A stretch of DNA of 64,000 nt from Ustilago trichophora (Eukaryota; Basidiomycota; Ustilaginomycetes; Ustilaginales; Ustilaginaceae): assembly GCA_900323505.1 (NCBI GenBank), contig OOIN01000037.1, positions 248,001 to 312,000 on the forward strand, written 5' to 3'. The translations under genes and the position numbers were made by a program. The notes beneath the pieces were generated by a model. It was given only the letters and a program-made list of their open reading frames with translations, was not told the origin of the DNA and did no database searches. Numbering within the stretch: the first letter of the stretch is position 1; each line of letters starts with the position of its first letter. Shown here one piece after another: positions 37,601 to 47,716 of this stretch.

Positions 37601-39331
37601 AGAGACGGCCTTCTCGCTGCTCTGCAGCTGAATCGACTTGTTTCCGAACTCGGCGCTCTCGTCGTTACCGCCACTGCCAAAAGCGGCACCGGCAGCAGCG
37701 CCGGCGGCGGCGGCTGGCGCAGCTGCAGCAAAAGCAGTTCCAAGACGAGAGGTTGAGGCAGAGGGTGACGCAGCGCCAGCGGGCGAGGCGATGCCGGGCG
37801 ATCTGAACGCTGCAGCACTACCAAAGCTTCCCCCAGTGGCGGCAGGCGACAGGGCAGCTGTCACGGGCTGCTGAGGCTGTGCAGCCGCAGGAGTACTTTC
37901 ACCACCTCCGAAAAAGTCATCATCAAAGGGACCAGGTGCGGAACGCTGTGCTGCAGCTGGGACAGCAGCAGGAGCCGGGCTGCTGGTTCCGAAAGGTGAG
38001 CTCTGTGCAGCAGCTACGACGGGAGCGGCGGGAGAAGGAGTGATGAAAGCCGACGAAGCTGAGATGGTGGGCGGAGGCGGGTCGTCGTCCATGAGGGAGA
38101 AAAGGTCCTTCTGAGTGTCGGACTGGTGTGGGTTGACTGCTGTAGGCAAATCCATGCTGCGCATGGAAGGAGGGACGAGACTCGAAGGAAGTTCCTGTGG
38201 CAGTGGCTTGCCGGCGAGCTGGGCGTTGATAAGATGCATGGCTACAGCGAACTCATCCTTGGAGAGGGTACCGCTCTGCGTGATGTCGGAAAGATCCCAA
38301 ACGTGGGCGAGGACGGACTCGGTGAGTTTGCTCTGCATGAAGAAAGGGACGACCGCTGCACCATCGAGCCTGCCTTGTTTGGAAACATCGAGGCTGTCGA
38401 AGAACTGATCGGCGCGAGCCTTTTCGTCTGGTGTGACATCCCAAGCGGCTCCCAAGTTTGCGGTGGGTGCGGGAGTGCTCTGCTGAGGAGACTGGAAGGC
38501 GGATGCAGTAGGGAAGGAAGAACCGGTCATCTGGCGCTGGATGGCCGAGGAGCCGAAGCCAGAGGCGGAACCGCCGGTGTTCTGAGCAGCGAGAGGTGAG
38601 CCAGGAAGGACGCGGGAGCCGACACCACCGGAGCCTTTGGCCTGTTCGTAGAGACCAGGGGGGAGGGCGGCTGGGATGGAATTGAGAGTGCCGTTCATGG
38701 TGTTCTGGATAAAGTGCATAGCAATGATGAAGTCGGTGAGGTCGAGTGCTCCACGGGCCTGGGTATCGGCTAGATTCCAGATGGCGCCGAGCTTGTCAAA
38801 GGGAAGCTTGGACTTGACAAAGATCTCCTTGGCACGGTCGCCATCGATGAGGCCGCCGACGGGACCCGAGTTGGCAAAGATACGAGTGTAACGTGCGCGA
38901 TCCTCTGGCTTGATCTCGATGACACCAGGCATATTGGTGGCAGCGGCACTTGCGGATTGGGAGCCAGTGAGCTGAGCGGTGAGGGGGAGGTTGACACCTT
39001 CCATGGTGGGAGGAGGGCCGGGACGTTTGATCGAGGCTTCGGTGATGGTCTCTCCGCGTTGAGCATGGGCGATCAGACGGAGAGCAATGCTGAAGGAAGG
39101 AGGGGTGAGGAATCCGTTGTTGGCGCTGTCGGCCATGGCCCATATCTGGCCAAGGATAGCTGGTGGCAGCTTGGACTTTGCGAAGAACGAAACAGCGGCA
39201 TCACCGGTGACGATGCCTGTACGCTCGGGGTCGGCGAGGTTGAACAAGTGGGCAAAAGCGCTTCTCTCTACGGGCGAGAGAGCGATGGGAGGAGTGGGAC
39301 CTCCCGAGCCCGATGGCGCTGGGCTCTGCAT
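34682..39331 (-). CDS. EDE1: EDE1/Eps15-type endocytic scaffold with three EH domains and UBA
   Basis: Predicted 1549-residue early endocytic scaffold. Three EH domains lie at about 17-105 (ERSAFAHLFNLADPERTGIV...), 140-235 and 295-385 (each with an EF-hand-like loop and the IWxLxD pattern). A Ser/Ala/Pro linker is followed by a coiled coil (about 560-735, rich in Glu, Lys and Leu heptads) that should mediate oligomerisation. A long acidic, Ala/Ser-rich disordered region (about 735-1500) contains many FDDxFD and DPF-like motifs typical of adaptor binding. The C-terminus is a UBA domain (about 1505-1548, VKQLCGMGFTRENVINALEK) for ubiquitin. The domain order is that of yeast Ede1. No intron is needed. 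Confidence 0.94.
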   Translation of the reverse strand: MQSPAPSGSGGPTPPIALSPVERSAFAHLFNLADPERTGIVTGDAAVSFFAKSKLPPAILGQIWAMADSANNGFLTPPSFSIALRLIAHAQRGETITEASIKRPGPPPTMEGVNLPLTAQLTGSQSASAAATNMPGVIEIKPEDRARYTRIFANSGPVGGLIDGDRAKEIFVKSKLPFDKLGAIWNLADTQARGALDLTDFIIAMHFIQNTMNGTLNSIPAALPPGLYEQAKGSGGVGSRVLPGSPLAAQNTGGSASGFGSSAIQRQMTGSSFPTASAFQSPQQSTPAPTANLGAAWDVTPDEKARADQFFDSLDVSKQGRLDGAAVVPFFMQSKLTESVLAHVWDLSDITQSGTLSKDEFAVAMHLINAQLAGKPLPQELPSSLVPPSMRSMDLPTAVNPHQSDTQKDLFSLMDDDPPPPTISASSAFITPSPAAPVVAAAQSSPFGTSSPAPAAVPAAAQRSAPGPFDDDFFGGGESTPAAAQPQQPVTAALSPAATGGSFGSAAAFRSPGIASPAGAASPSASTSRLGTAFAAAAPAAAAGAAAGAAFGSGGNDESAEFGNKSIQLQSSEKAVSDLQSKRGNLETSVATNASNIAELESRLATVRGQHETESKLVKDLEERQHKQNDELKTLRENVIREESELSALKAEKDELEQALMRDREDVRDMKKRMNDVQTETKSLKEQLEKLRKDARQQKGLVAISKKQLATAEGEQDKVASEIEAVQRGELGDDDAVEHHAGAADVAAVAPSHSVAAESVTSPAASVRSNNPFDRFGPGATASPQPGTPTTSHHPSVGTSLAAGAGAGAVLGGVVAAAAHHEDDFHAETQATDSIQQEPREADPFGVQQPVQQQQQHHEAQSLGFDDAFAIPGESATTSAAAPGHAQTVSTDFDDNFGDDFGASATAVPTTSAATSAPAAAESGTTGDHHASELAAAGGLGAGAGLLGASAIHAAEPSHTAEPVTEPKSDASLDGPFGGDDTVDDKNRPDEPDADQDSSDDEDDGPEDLDGGYKARGAATPLGGAADRFPDLDASGQDATAALTSAQPYVESERTVPGGLEDVTATDVPTSSAPVDPTAVGAVGERTASTTSIAPVSRQDTLSSEVNDVSIPEQAQSKEAEEHHAGAGTAAAGGIGIAALAAGAGALTLGERGHGDTTPSVASPADDNVPLSQLIGSQGLKTASKESASSADPSSSPNLSTKTRRAPPPAPVRSSTTLSSTSAAQAAAAPSVLAAEPSSVAGSAAPVRAVEDSSASTNPFGMDDFGAAPSSTGAAPQHKSTNDSGSGSNFDDFDSAFEDLGPLEAVSTSAAAGAGANTAASTGFDDAFDNDFDFVPSFSAPGAGEGAHRAVPTSGAAGASNSVAFDDFDAAFDSAPTAPGAAATSTSAASATAVPASGAPAGSASHTDRGTASNTTSGFSFEDAFDPTTSSPTSAAVPAPALNTTTAATPGVSSASTLTSPTAPVGTYAPPPGPPPGFNAPPAVPPRSNARTTTATDEAEDYTGALPDDAGPVKQLCGMGFTRENVINALEKSNYRTEKALERLLASTG

Positions 39332-40394
39332 GATTGCGGGTTACGCTTGTGTTGTGCAGACACAACAACCGAGTCCAGAGACCGTGTGCGCAAAGGTACT
39401 GTTGGATGATGAAAGAGCTCCAAATGGAGTGTTGAGAAGGATCCAGTGGAGTGATACTATGAGGGGAGCAATAGATGGTGTGAAAAGGCGGCGAAAGAGG
39501 AGGAGGGGATGGTAGCTTTGGTCGAAGAAAGTGGATGGAGTTGGAGAAGCAAAGGTCAAGGCTGTGTGAGGGTGAAAGGATGACGTTGAGAGTAGCCAAA
39601 GATGGAATGGATGGATGGATGAGCACAAGCTCTGTGTGTCCTCTCTCTCTCTCTCGACGGCCGATCTGAAGCCGAAAAGGGTTCTTTCTTGCTCAGCGAT
39701 TTCGGACACGGAGATCTCCACACTCTGTGCACAAATACTGTACTTGTGCACTGCCCTTGTTGAAGCTGTCCACAAAGAGCTGGCTCGTGCACTCGAAAAT
39801 ACAGTAAAATCCAATTTTGCAAAGGCTGAACAAGACTTGAGACTGTGCCCGTACTGTACAGTACAGTAAGTTACTGTACTCGGATCTCGGCACCGTCTCT
39901 TTTGTCGATCCTTCCTTTTCCAAGAGACGCGGTCTGGCGTCACTTTACAGGAAGGACCAATTTTTGTGCTTTTTTAATGACAGCATTTTTCACCTTTTTT
40001 TTTTTTTGAAGCTTGACTTCGTTCACCATCCAGTTTCCTCTATCTCGACCACAACCATCAACGCCGGTGGGCCGACATATCGGATGTATTCATCTCGTCT
40101 AGCTATTGTAGCGGCTGGTGATACCACAGAGCCTCCCATTGGTGTCTGACGGCTGACACGCCAAAAGAAGGCGCCAACAGGAGCGAGTTCTTGGTCGGTG
40201 CCAATTGGACCCTGAAACGTCAATCTCAATCAATGCACGCAATTTGAGCTCACCTCAGCAACTGCCTCTCCACACAATCTTGAAGCTTCGTGTCTTCTTT
40301 ACAAACGATACCCTACTACTTGCAGTGCTGGTACGCAATGTCGGATTGACACCAGCGTAGCAACAATTCTACCGCAACACTACAACCCGTCAAC
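39332..40394. promoter_or_regulatory. Divergent promoter, EDE1 / ChaN-like
   Basis: 1.06 kb between outward-facing start codons. Noteworthy is a cluster of TACAGTA/ACTGTAC elements at 39736-39880, including overlapping GTACTGTA and TACAGTAC at 39851-39864. A T run lies near 39996-40007. No gene is seen. Confidence 0.55.
39851..39880. promoter_or_regulatory. Cluster of ACTGTA/TACAGT elements between EDE1 and the ChaN-like gene
   Basis: GTACTGTA overlaps TACAGTAC at 39851-39864, followed by ACAGTAAG and TTACTGTACT. The cluster is about 520 nt from both start codons. Confidence 0.45.
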
Positions 40395-42137
40395 ATGTCC
40401 TCAGCTGAGCCAGATCAACACAACCAACAAAGCAGCCAGCCTCCACTCAGAGCCATGTCGATTGCTCGCTTCATTCCGCGCTTCTCCAAGCCGCGCCTTG
40501 TCACTAGCCACATCCCCACCTATCGCCACTCCTTCTCACTTCCTGTCGACGAAAGCAAGAATACCTCGACACAGCACGCTGCTCAAGTGCAGCCAGAGCA
40601 TGCATCACAGCCACAAAGTGCGTCTTACATTGAATGGAGCAAGTTACTGCCAGTGCCGTCGAATCTTCTCGATTCCTTTCAGCATATCTTTGAACCGCAA
40701 CGCAACGTCGTGACCCCACCCACCCAGATTAGGCCAGATGAGCAACAAGACAGCGTCGAAACGCATCCGATCAACGATTCAGCTTCTCCGCCACCGCGGC
40801 TCATCTTTTTCGGCGAACAGCATCATCAGCCTCAGGTGATGCGTGCGCAGCTCCAGACACTGCATGCACTTCATCAGCAATGTCAGCTCGCCTCCACTTC
40901 CCATCCACAATCTCAAGCTGACCCATCTGCGAAGCAGTCCCCCATCTACCGCCTCCATCTCATCCTTGAGCACTTTTCAGTACTGGATCAAGCCATGCTC
41001 AACTCGTTCTCCAACGGCAACCTTGGACCTGAAGAGCTCGCTGAGGCCTACCAATCCCAGAGCGAAGAAGCGTTCCACATTGGACACTACATGCCTCTGC
41101 TCATGCTGGCCAAAGAGCTGCATGTGCCCATCTGGGGTGGCTTCCCACCCAGAAGCTGGGCCAGACAAGTCTTTCGAGAAGGTGTCGAATCCATAAAGAT
41201 GGACGAAGAAAAGCGTGTGAGCCACGATTCACCACCTCTGACGCCAGCACCACACCCAAAAGAGTCCACATCACACCAGAAGCAGCCAGCTACGACACCA
41301 TTCCGATCGCCTCTGTTCACATCTTGGAATGCAGTAACCAAGATCAGTGCTGCGCATCGAAGCTATCTTTCGGGCTTGATGCGACCTGATCTTCCTCCTC
41401 GCTTTCCTCAGCTTCCAGACACACTCGCATCACAATCATCCGCCAGCACGCCTGAGCATCAGGATGAGGGTGCAACTCGCCTCTCGCCAATCTATCCGAC
41501 ATGGCTGCTCAAACCACACAACATCGAGTCCAAGGGCTTTGGTCCTGCACAAGCACTCAAAGACTCGTATCTTGCCCACGTAACAGCATGGATTCTGCGA
41601 GGTGCTCGGCCTGACACCTCAAGCATACAGGACACAAGCCTCGCATCGTTGACGCCCTCTGCATCCACTCAGCACGTTGCAGCGTCTCCGACAGGCGAGG
41701 CTCGCGAAACTGATCGACCCATCGTCAATGTTGCCTTGGTCGTTTGCGGGCTAGGACACTGCGAGTATGGTTTCGGAGCACCTGAACGCGTCGTCCAACT
41801 GCTTTCGCATCAAGACGAGTGCTCAGATGACAGCGCGACCTTGCTTCCTTACATCATAGCCAGCAAGCCTTTAGACTCGGGTGTCTGGCTTGGATACGAA
41901 CATCCTTTGCAGTCAACGCCATCACAAAGCAATAGTACAGACACCCTCGACTCGACACCGCCCGAGGATACGCCACTCGAGCCACCTCGGACGTCTCGAG
42001 ATGCAGTGCAGCGATGGCTCACAGATCCATGGGGAAGGAAGATGGCCGACGCTGTGCTGCTGTACGATTGGATCGATGATGAACCCAACGACGAGACGAA
42101 TGCGAATGCGGACGGGCACCAGCCGACGTCAAATTAG
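40395..42137 (+). CDS. ChaN-like (haem-binding uptake / DUF399, Tiki-superfamily) protein
   Basis: Predicted 580-residue protein. Conserved blocks fit the ChaN/EreA-like Tiki superfamily: RLIFFGEQHHQPQVMRAQLQ at about 134-153 with the GExH metal-site motif; LHLILEHFSVLDQAMLNSF near 190; and YMPLLMLAKELHVPIWGGFP with PRSWARQVFREG near 240. Late in the protein comes NVALVVCGLGHCEYGFGAPE, again with a conserved His. Long Ser/Pro/Gln inserts separate the blocks. Bacterial ChaN binds haem and is linked to iron uptake; Tiki proteins are metalloproteases, so the activity here is unknown. The first 50 residues are basic and hydroxylated from the second Met (MSIARFIPRFSKPRLVTSHI), suggesting mitochondrial import. 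The start is ambiguous between codons 1 and 21. Confidence 0.76.
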   Translation: MSSAEPDQHNQQSSQPPLRAMSIARFIPRFSKPRLVTSHIPTYRHSFSLPVDESKNTSTQHAAQVQPEHASQPQSASYIEWSKLLPVPSNLLDSFQHIFEPQRNVVTPPTQIRPDEQQDSVETHPINDSASPPPRLIFFGEQHHQPQVMRAQLQTLHALHQQCQLASTSHPQSQADPSAKQSPIYRLHLILEHFSVLDQAMLNSFSNGNLGPEELAEAYQSQSEEAFHIGHYMPLLMLAKELHVPIWGGFPPRSWARQVFREGVESIKMDEEKRVSHDSPPLTPAPHPKESTSHQKQPATTPFRSPLFTSWNAVTKISAAHRSYLSGLMRPDLPPRFPQLPDTLASQSSASTPEHQDEGATRLSPIYPTWLLKPHNIESKGFGPAQALKDSYLAHVTAWILRGARPDTSSIQDTSLASLTPSASTQHVAASPTGEARETDRPIVNVALVVCGLGHCEYGFGAPERVVQLLSHQDECSDDSATLLPYIIASKPLDSGVWLGYEHPLQSTPSQSNSTDTLDSTPPEDTPLEPPRTSRDAVQRWLTDPWGRKMADAVLLYDWIDDEPNDETNANADGHQPTSN

Positions 42138-42260
42138 ATTACTAAGACATTGCTATCATGACAGATACTTTTCAAACTAATCGATACCGGCTGACGAACA
42201 AAATAAGATGAAGCAGAACCAAAGCAGAGCACTGAAAATTCCGATTCGAGGGTATATTAT
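42138..42260. other. Convergent 3' region, ChaN-like / GH45-like
   Basis: 123 nt between facing stop codons, AT-richer than the flanks. No gene is seen. Confidence 0.5.
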
Positions 42261-43151
42261 CTATAGCGTCGTTGTGATTGACAGACCGACCGAGGCCAGC
42301 AATACGGTCAGAAGCAGCATAGCGATGCGTTCGGAGGTGTCGTATTGCAGCGATGCAGAGGCAGCATTGGACGAGCCTTTGCCCTTGGACAGGATGTTGC
42401 TAGTATTTGGGGGCACTGCACCATTGACGCCGAGCGTATTGTAGTATGCTGGGCAATTGGCATCCTTGCCACTAGGTGCTGGGTTGTTTGGGCAGCAGGC
42501 CGAGCTCTGCTGTGCCCAATCTGAACCCAACGCAGCTTGATCCTTCCAGCCGGCCCACTTTTCACACGAGACGGCAGCATAACTGACATTCCAGGCTCCA
42601 TAGTCGTGTGTACCAGGGAAGAAGTTTTTCGAGATGGCCTTGGAGGGCCAAGCTAGATCAAAGTGGACATCGAAGCCGAGACTGTTCCCTTGGACGGTGC
42701 CATTGTCGAGTCGTGTTGCGTTGCACCAAGGACCACCGGCTCCAGGACAGAGGTCGATGATCTTGACTACCAAGCTTGGAGTGGAGCCGGAGGAGACTTG
42801 GGAAGTGTTGTAAAAGATGCCATCTCCCCATGGGTCGTTGGTGCCAGGACGCGGTGGTGGGCGTGCGAGGGGAGTCGAGACGAGACGAAGCTCGAAGCAT
42901 GATCCGCAGGCCGGGCCGAACGAGGTATTGGAGCCATAGGCGTATCGGTTGAGTGCCGCGGTAGGGTAGAAGGTTGAACGTCCGACACAACCGCACGAGG
43001 CAACATAGCTGGAAGGAAGGTCGTAGTGGGTTAGGGATGCATAGCCTTGAGATGCAAAGTCGACCGCGGCGGACGCTGTGCCCATGAGACAGATGAGCAA
43101 GAGCGTGGCGAGCGTCCAGATCATGGTCGTTTGTCTATCGATGGGTGCCAT
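42261..43151 (-). CDS. GPI-anchored GH45-like / expansin-related (double-psi beta-barrel) secreted protein
   Basis: Predicted 296-residue surface protein. The signal peptide covers about 1-28 (IWTLATLLLICLMGTASA). The body, about 35-225, resembles GH45 endoglucanases and expansin-like barrels: LTHYDLPSSYVASCGCVGRS, then GPACGSCFELRLV, then VVKIIDLCPG, then SLGFDVHFDLAWPS. D44 and D165 fall where GH45 enzymes carry their two catalytic aspartates. A Pro/Arg-rich loop (about 95-110) is inserted between strands. At least ten Cys suggest disulfides, with several N-glycosylation sequons. A Ser/Ala-rich stretch near 258-268 and a C-terminal hydrophobic segment (277-295) form a GPI-anchor signal. The activity could be glucan cleavage or wall loosening. 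The start may be codon 1 or 10. Confidence 0.82.
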   Translation of the reverse strand: MAPIDRQTTMIWTLATLLLICLMGTASAAVDFASQGYASLTHYDLPSSYVASCGCVGRSTFYPTAALNRYAYGSNTSFGPACGSCFELRLVSTPLARPPPRPGTNDPWGDGIFYNTSQVSSGSTPSLVVKIIDLCPGAGGPWCNATRLDNGTVQGNSLGFDVHFDLAWPSKAISKNFFPGTHDYGAWNVSYAAVSCEKWAGWKDQAALGSDWAQQSSACCPNNPAPSGKDANCPAYYNTLGVNGAVPPNTSNILSKGKGSSNAASASLQYDTSERIAMLLLTVLLASVGLSITTTL

Positions 43152-44841
43152 GTCTATTCCAACCTTCTATCTGGAATCGGCGGGGTTGGGTGAGGTGCAC
43201 TGTATTCACGAGAGCATGTTGCCGATCTGAGGGTATGTTTGGTGGTTGGGCGAGTCCAGGAACAGCGTAGGGAAGCTCCCTTGCACCGGATATGATGGAG
43301 GATGCAAGGCAACAAGACGAAAACGCCCACCTCTTTGCCCTTTGATTGGTCTCATGGGGAGGATCAACATCGAATGCCGGAATAGCGCGTGGTTGCATTG
43401 GTTGACGGTATCGAAGCTGCCGAAAGCTCGGCATGTCAATCTAGTGACAAGTGTGTGCGTGCGTGCCGCATTCCATTCAAGGGTGTGGGCGTTGAAGGGT
43501 GTTAGGTCGAATCGATGCTTCAGAACTGATCGGGAAGCGGATCGTATCGTTTTGGACAAAGAGTGTAACATACAAAAGCCTGCGGATGGCAGTGATCTGA
43601 AAGAGCGGGAAATTTTGAAATGGTTTTTGAATTGGAAATCTACACGAGTCCGAACCTGGCATATTGAGAAGAGATTGTATTGTGGAAATAGGATCTGGAT
43701 GTTGCGCATCGTGATTGGTATGAATTGAAGTGTTGAAATCGACTTGAATGATCGAATAGAGAGTACTGTATACAGTACCGAACCTTTGTTGCCCACGCGC
43801 TGCCACCAAAAGCTCAGCCAGCACAAAACCAACAGCCGTCCACAACGACACACAGCCAATAATGAGCGGTTTAGCCAGAGTCAGACTCCAACTCGGTCGA
43901 CTGCTCTTTACGTTCCATCGCAACCTTTTTGCCTTTCTCATTAACCTTTAACATCCTCCTCCTCAATCCTCCTTCTTCCCTCCTCCTTCTTCCCTCCTCC
44001 AATACCCTCCTCCATCCATCACCTTTCGTCTGCTTTACACTTGCCAGCTCCGTCAGTCTCGCCTGCACAGATTGCATACTTCTTGTGGAATATTTCTTTG
44101 CCTGCTGGCTTCGTACTCTTTGCGATAACGCAGCTATCGACTCTACGCGAAATCGTCATCGACCCTCAGCCTCTTGCAGTCCAGCATCGGCAACAGCGAC
44201 AAACAGTGCGCTCTCGATTTTACCAAGCAGCTTGCGACTTGTTTCAGCATTGGTCTCGATCTCAGCAGATCGCATAGGCGTACAGGTTGCTCAGCGCTCC
44301 CCTGTCACAGTCTCTGACCTAGGCTACAGCGGCAACGGCTAGCAGCATCGCAGCTTCAACTTCAGCATCAGCATCAGCTTGATCAACACCGCTGCAGTCC
44401 TCCAATAACAACCGCCTTGGCGTTGGCAAAAGACACCTCGCTGTGTCGAGCTGCTCGGCGTTACAAGGCGAGATTCACCACTTTTCCAAGGCATCGCCGT
44501 TATACATTAGCAACTGCCCACCAAAGACAAAGCCGTTCCTTTCTCTCTACGCGCTTTCTTGATCCACAGCAAAGGAAAGCGCATCCAGCCAAGCACGAGC
44601 CAGCAACCAAAGACTCTATCTCGTCTCTCGCCAATTGCATCTCTGCACGACAACCGCAATTGTCTGCACTTTCAACGCCTCGGCATCTTTGATCGTTCGC
44701 TCAGAGCTCTAGTCACGGTCTCCGCACGACGTCGTCTTACCACGCTTGCACCACCAGCATCGCTCTTGACCCTCGATCTACACCGCTCTCACCGCTCCTG
44801 ACAGCGCTGAAGCGAGACGGCCGTGCGCCAACGCGGCCAAC
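43152..44841. promoter_or_regulatory. Divergent region, GH45-like / NOT1
   Basis: 1.69 kb with no convincing gene. A perfect 16-bp palindrome GTACTGTATACAGTAC lies at 43763-43778. From about 43930 the plus strand becomes pyrimidine-rich and then CA/CAGC-rich up to the NOT1 ATG, which suggests a long NOT1 leader of up to about 900 nt. Confidence 0.55.
43763..43778. promoter_or_regulatory. Perfect 16-bp palindrome of the recurring ACTGTA/TACAGT family
   Basis: GTACTGTATACAGTAC is its own reverse complement. It lies between the divergent GH45-like and NOT1 genes and is the cleanest copy of an element that recurs in other intergenic regions. A dimeric DNA-binding protein site is plausible but unproven. 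Confidence 0.5.
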
Positions 44842-47681
44842 ATGTTCAATGGCTCCGCTCCTCCCAATGCAGGCGGCGGTGATGCCAACAATCTAGCCGC
44901 CACTCCAGCCATCGTCAAGGTCGTCTTGGAAGCGCTTCAGACGGACGGCACCCAACCTGTCGTCACACTCGAACAGCACGCATTGCTTCTCGAGACTCTT
45001 CTCTCCGACGCTCTACCCGCCACCCCCGTCCTCCACCCCGCTCAGCGACAACGCCTCTTCAATGCCATCGCCGACAAGGTTGGCTCAGATGCCACCGCAG
45101 ATGCTGTTCGACAGGCCTTGCCCAAGCTCAAGCTCAAGCCCGAAAAGAACGTCGCAGACCTGCTCATCGAACTAGGCGTAAAGAGCCTTCCCAACGTCGA
45201 AACCGCCCTCGCCGTTCTACACCGTTTCGGTCTAACCGAGGCCAACCCTCCAGACGAACGTATCGTCTCAGAGATCCTCGCCGTCCTCTTCTCGGTCGAT
45301 CCCGCCATCTTTGAGAACGACCGCGTCACCGACTTTGCCAACCTCACCCGCGCCCTCGGCTCCATCAAGCAGCAGCTCTCCTGGCCCCGTATCATCCGTG
45401 GCCTCGATGAGCTTGATGGTCTCAACTTCCACGGCCACATGGCCGGCATGGCCGACGTTTTGCTTCACGCCTCTCTTCAGGGTCAAGCTCAGGTCTCGGC
45501 CGTCTCTGGTCTCTGGGGCCCATGGATGCATCGCCTTCGACAGCTCCAGATCTTCCACGGCCTTCTCGCTATCGGCTCCGACAAGTTTAGCTTCGCATCG
45601 CTTCCTGGTCGACGCGTCCTCACTGCAGAACACATCGCCGAGGCTCCCCACAGCGTCCAATCGGCCGCCAAGCAGCTGCTGTCCAGCGCATACAACTCGC
45701 TCGATCTCGTCGAGACGCTCATCGAGATTTCTGCTTCCGACGAGCAGAACGTCCGAGCCGCCGTACAAGAGGTGCTCGAGCACGCCATCAAAGCGTGCCC
45801 CGAGCTCATCTTGCTTGGCTTGGTCCAGATCCCCCAGCCTTGGAACGCCATCCATGCCGAGCTCGCTTCCCAGCTGCTCACCATGTTCATGACTCCTCAC
45901 AACAGCAGCCTGCTCGTCTTCCACCGCATCTGGAAGACACAGCGCGAGTATCTGCTCAACGCCTTCCGCAACTTTTACCTCGAGAACCAGCTCAACCTCA
46001 CGCGCATCGTCGATGTAGCTCAAAGCCTCGGCATTGTCGACGACCTGGTCGAGGCCCGACCTTTTGCGTTTGCCCTCGACGTTGCTGCCCTCGCCTCTCG
46101 TCGCGAGGCCATCGACCTCGACGCCTGGTTGCAGGACAACATCAACCGACACGGCAGCGACTTTATCCGTGCTGTCCTCGAGTTCCTCGACATGAAGGCC
46201 AAGGACGACCTCGCCAAGCCCGATCCGCAGGCTGAACAGAGCTTCGTCCCTCTCACCGTACAGAACGTCGCCAGCTTCCTCAAGGCCCTGCGCTCCAACG
46301 GCGAGAGCATGAGTGCGGAAGAGATCGACTTTTTCAAGGGCGTCCGCAATGTCTGCCTTCAGCTTCATCCTCGCCTCATGAACCTCGCCCCGGGCGCCGA
46401 AGGCCAAGAGCCAGGCCTCCAGGTCGTCACCTTCTCCCCGGACATCCACGAGGAAGCCGACTCGTGGTACCGTCAGATGTATGAGGGCAAGATCAGCATC
46501 GAAGACATTGTCCTGCTGCTTCAGCGCACCAGGGCTTCCGAAAGCGTTCGCGACCACCAGATCTTTGCCTGCATGGTACACACCCTATTCGACGAGTACC
46601 GCTGGTTCGAGATGTACTATCCTCCGCGCGAGCTCGAGATGACGGCTGTGGTGTTTGGATCGCTCATTCAGTACCAGCTGATCGACTACATCCCCCTCGG
46701 TATCGCCATCCGCTATGTACTGGACGCATTGCGCAATCCACCGGACTCGAGCATGTTCAAGTTCGGTCTGCAAGCCCTTCTGCGCTTCCAGAACCGCTTG
46801 CCCGAGTGGCCGCAGCTCTGCCAGGCGCTCCTCTCCATGCCTCACCTCCAGCAGTCGTACCCAAACATCATCCGTCTTGGCAAGATGGCCCTTGCCGGCC
46901 AGCTCACAGGTGCCGATGTCGGGATGCCCGGAGGTCAATCGCTCGAAGACAAAAAGGCCCCCTTCCCTGCCATTCGTGCTGACGCTCTGCCTCAGGATGG
47001 CGAGCAGCGCGATCCCAGCGAAGAGATCACCGACAAGGTTCTCTTCCTCGTCAACAATCTCTCTCCCACCAACTTGGACGCCAAGCTGGGTGACGCTCGT
47101 CGCCTCATCACCGCCGATACCTACCGCTGGTTCTCCAACTACCTGGTTCTGCAGCGTATCAGCATCGAGCCCAACAATCACGGCCTCTACGCCCAGTTCC
47201 TCGACGGCTTGGATGCCAAGGGCCTCATGGCCTACATCCTGCACGAGACGCTTGCCAAGTGTCAGATGCTCCTCAACAGCGACAAGACGGTTCAGTCGAC
47301 GCAGGAGCGCAACCTGCTCAAGAACCTGGGTTCGTGGCTCGGCAGCCTTACTCTGGCTCGCGACAAGCCCATCCGTCACCGCAACATCGCCTTCAAGGAG
47401 CTCCTCATTCAAGGCTACGACAGCAACCGACTCATTGTGGCCATCCCCTTTGTTTGTAAGGTCATGGAGCAGTGTGCCAAGTCGAACGTCTTCAAGCCTC
47501 CCAACCCTTGGCTGATGGCGGTTCTGCGTCTCATGGTGGAACTCTACCAATTCGCAGAGCTCAAGCTCAACCTCAAGTTCGAAATCGAAGTCCTCTTCAA
47601 GGGTCTCAACGTCGAGCTCAAGGATGTGCCGCCCACCACCATCCTCCGCAACCGACCTTCAGCCGAACAGCTCCTGCAACA

Positions 47682-47716
<35 letters not shown>

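Noticed and set aside
45268..47550. Long antisense frames over NOT1
   Set aside because: Shadows of the C/G-ending codon bias of NOT1, without independent motifs.
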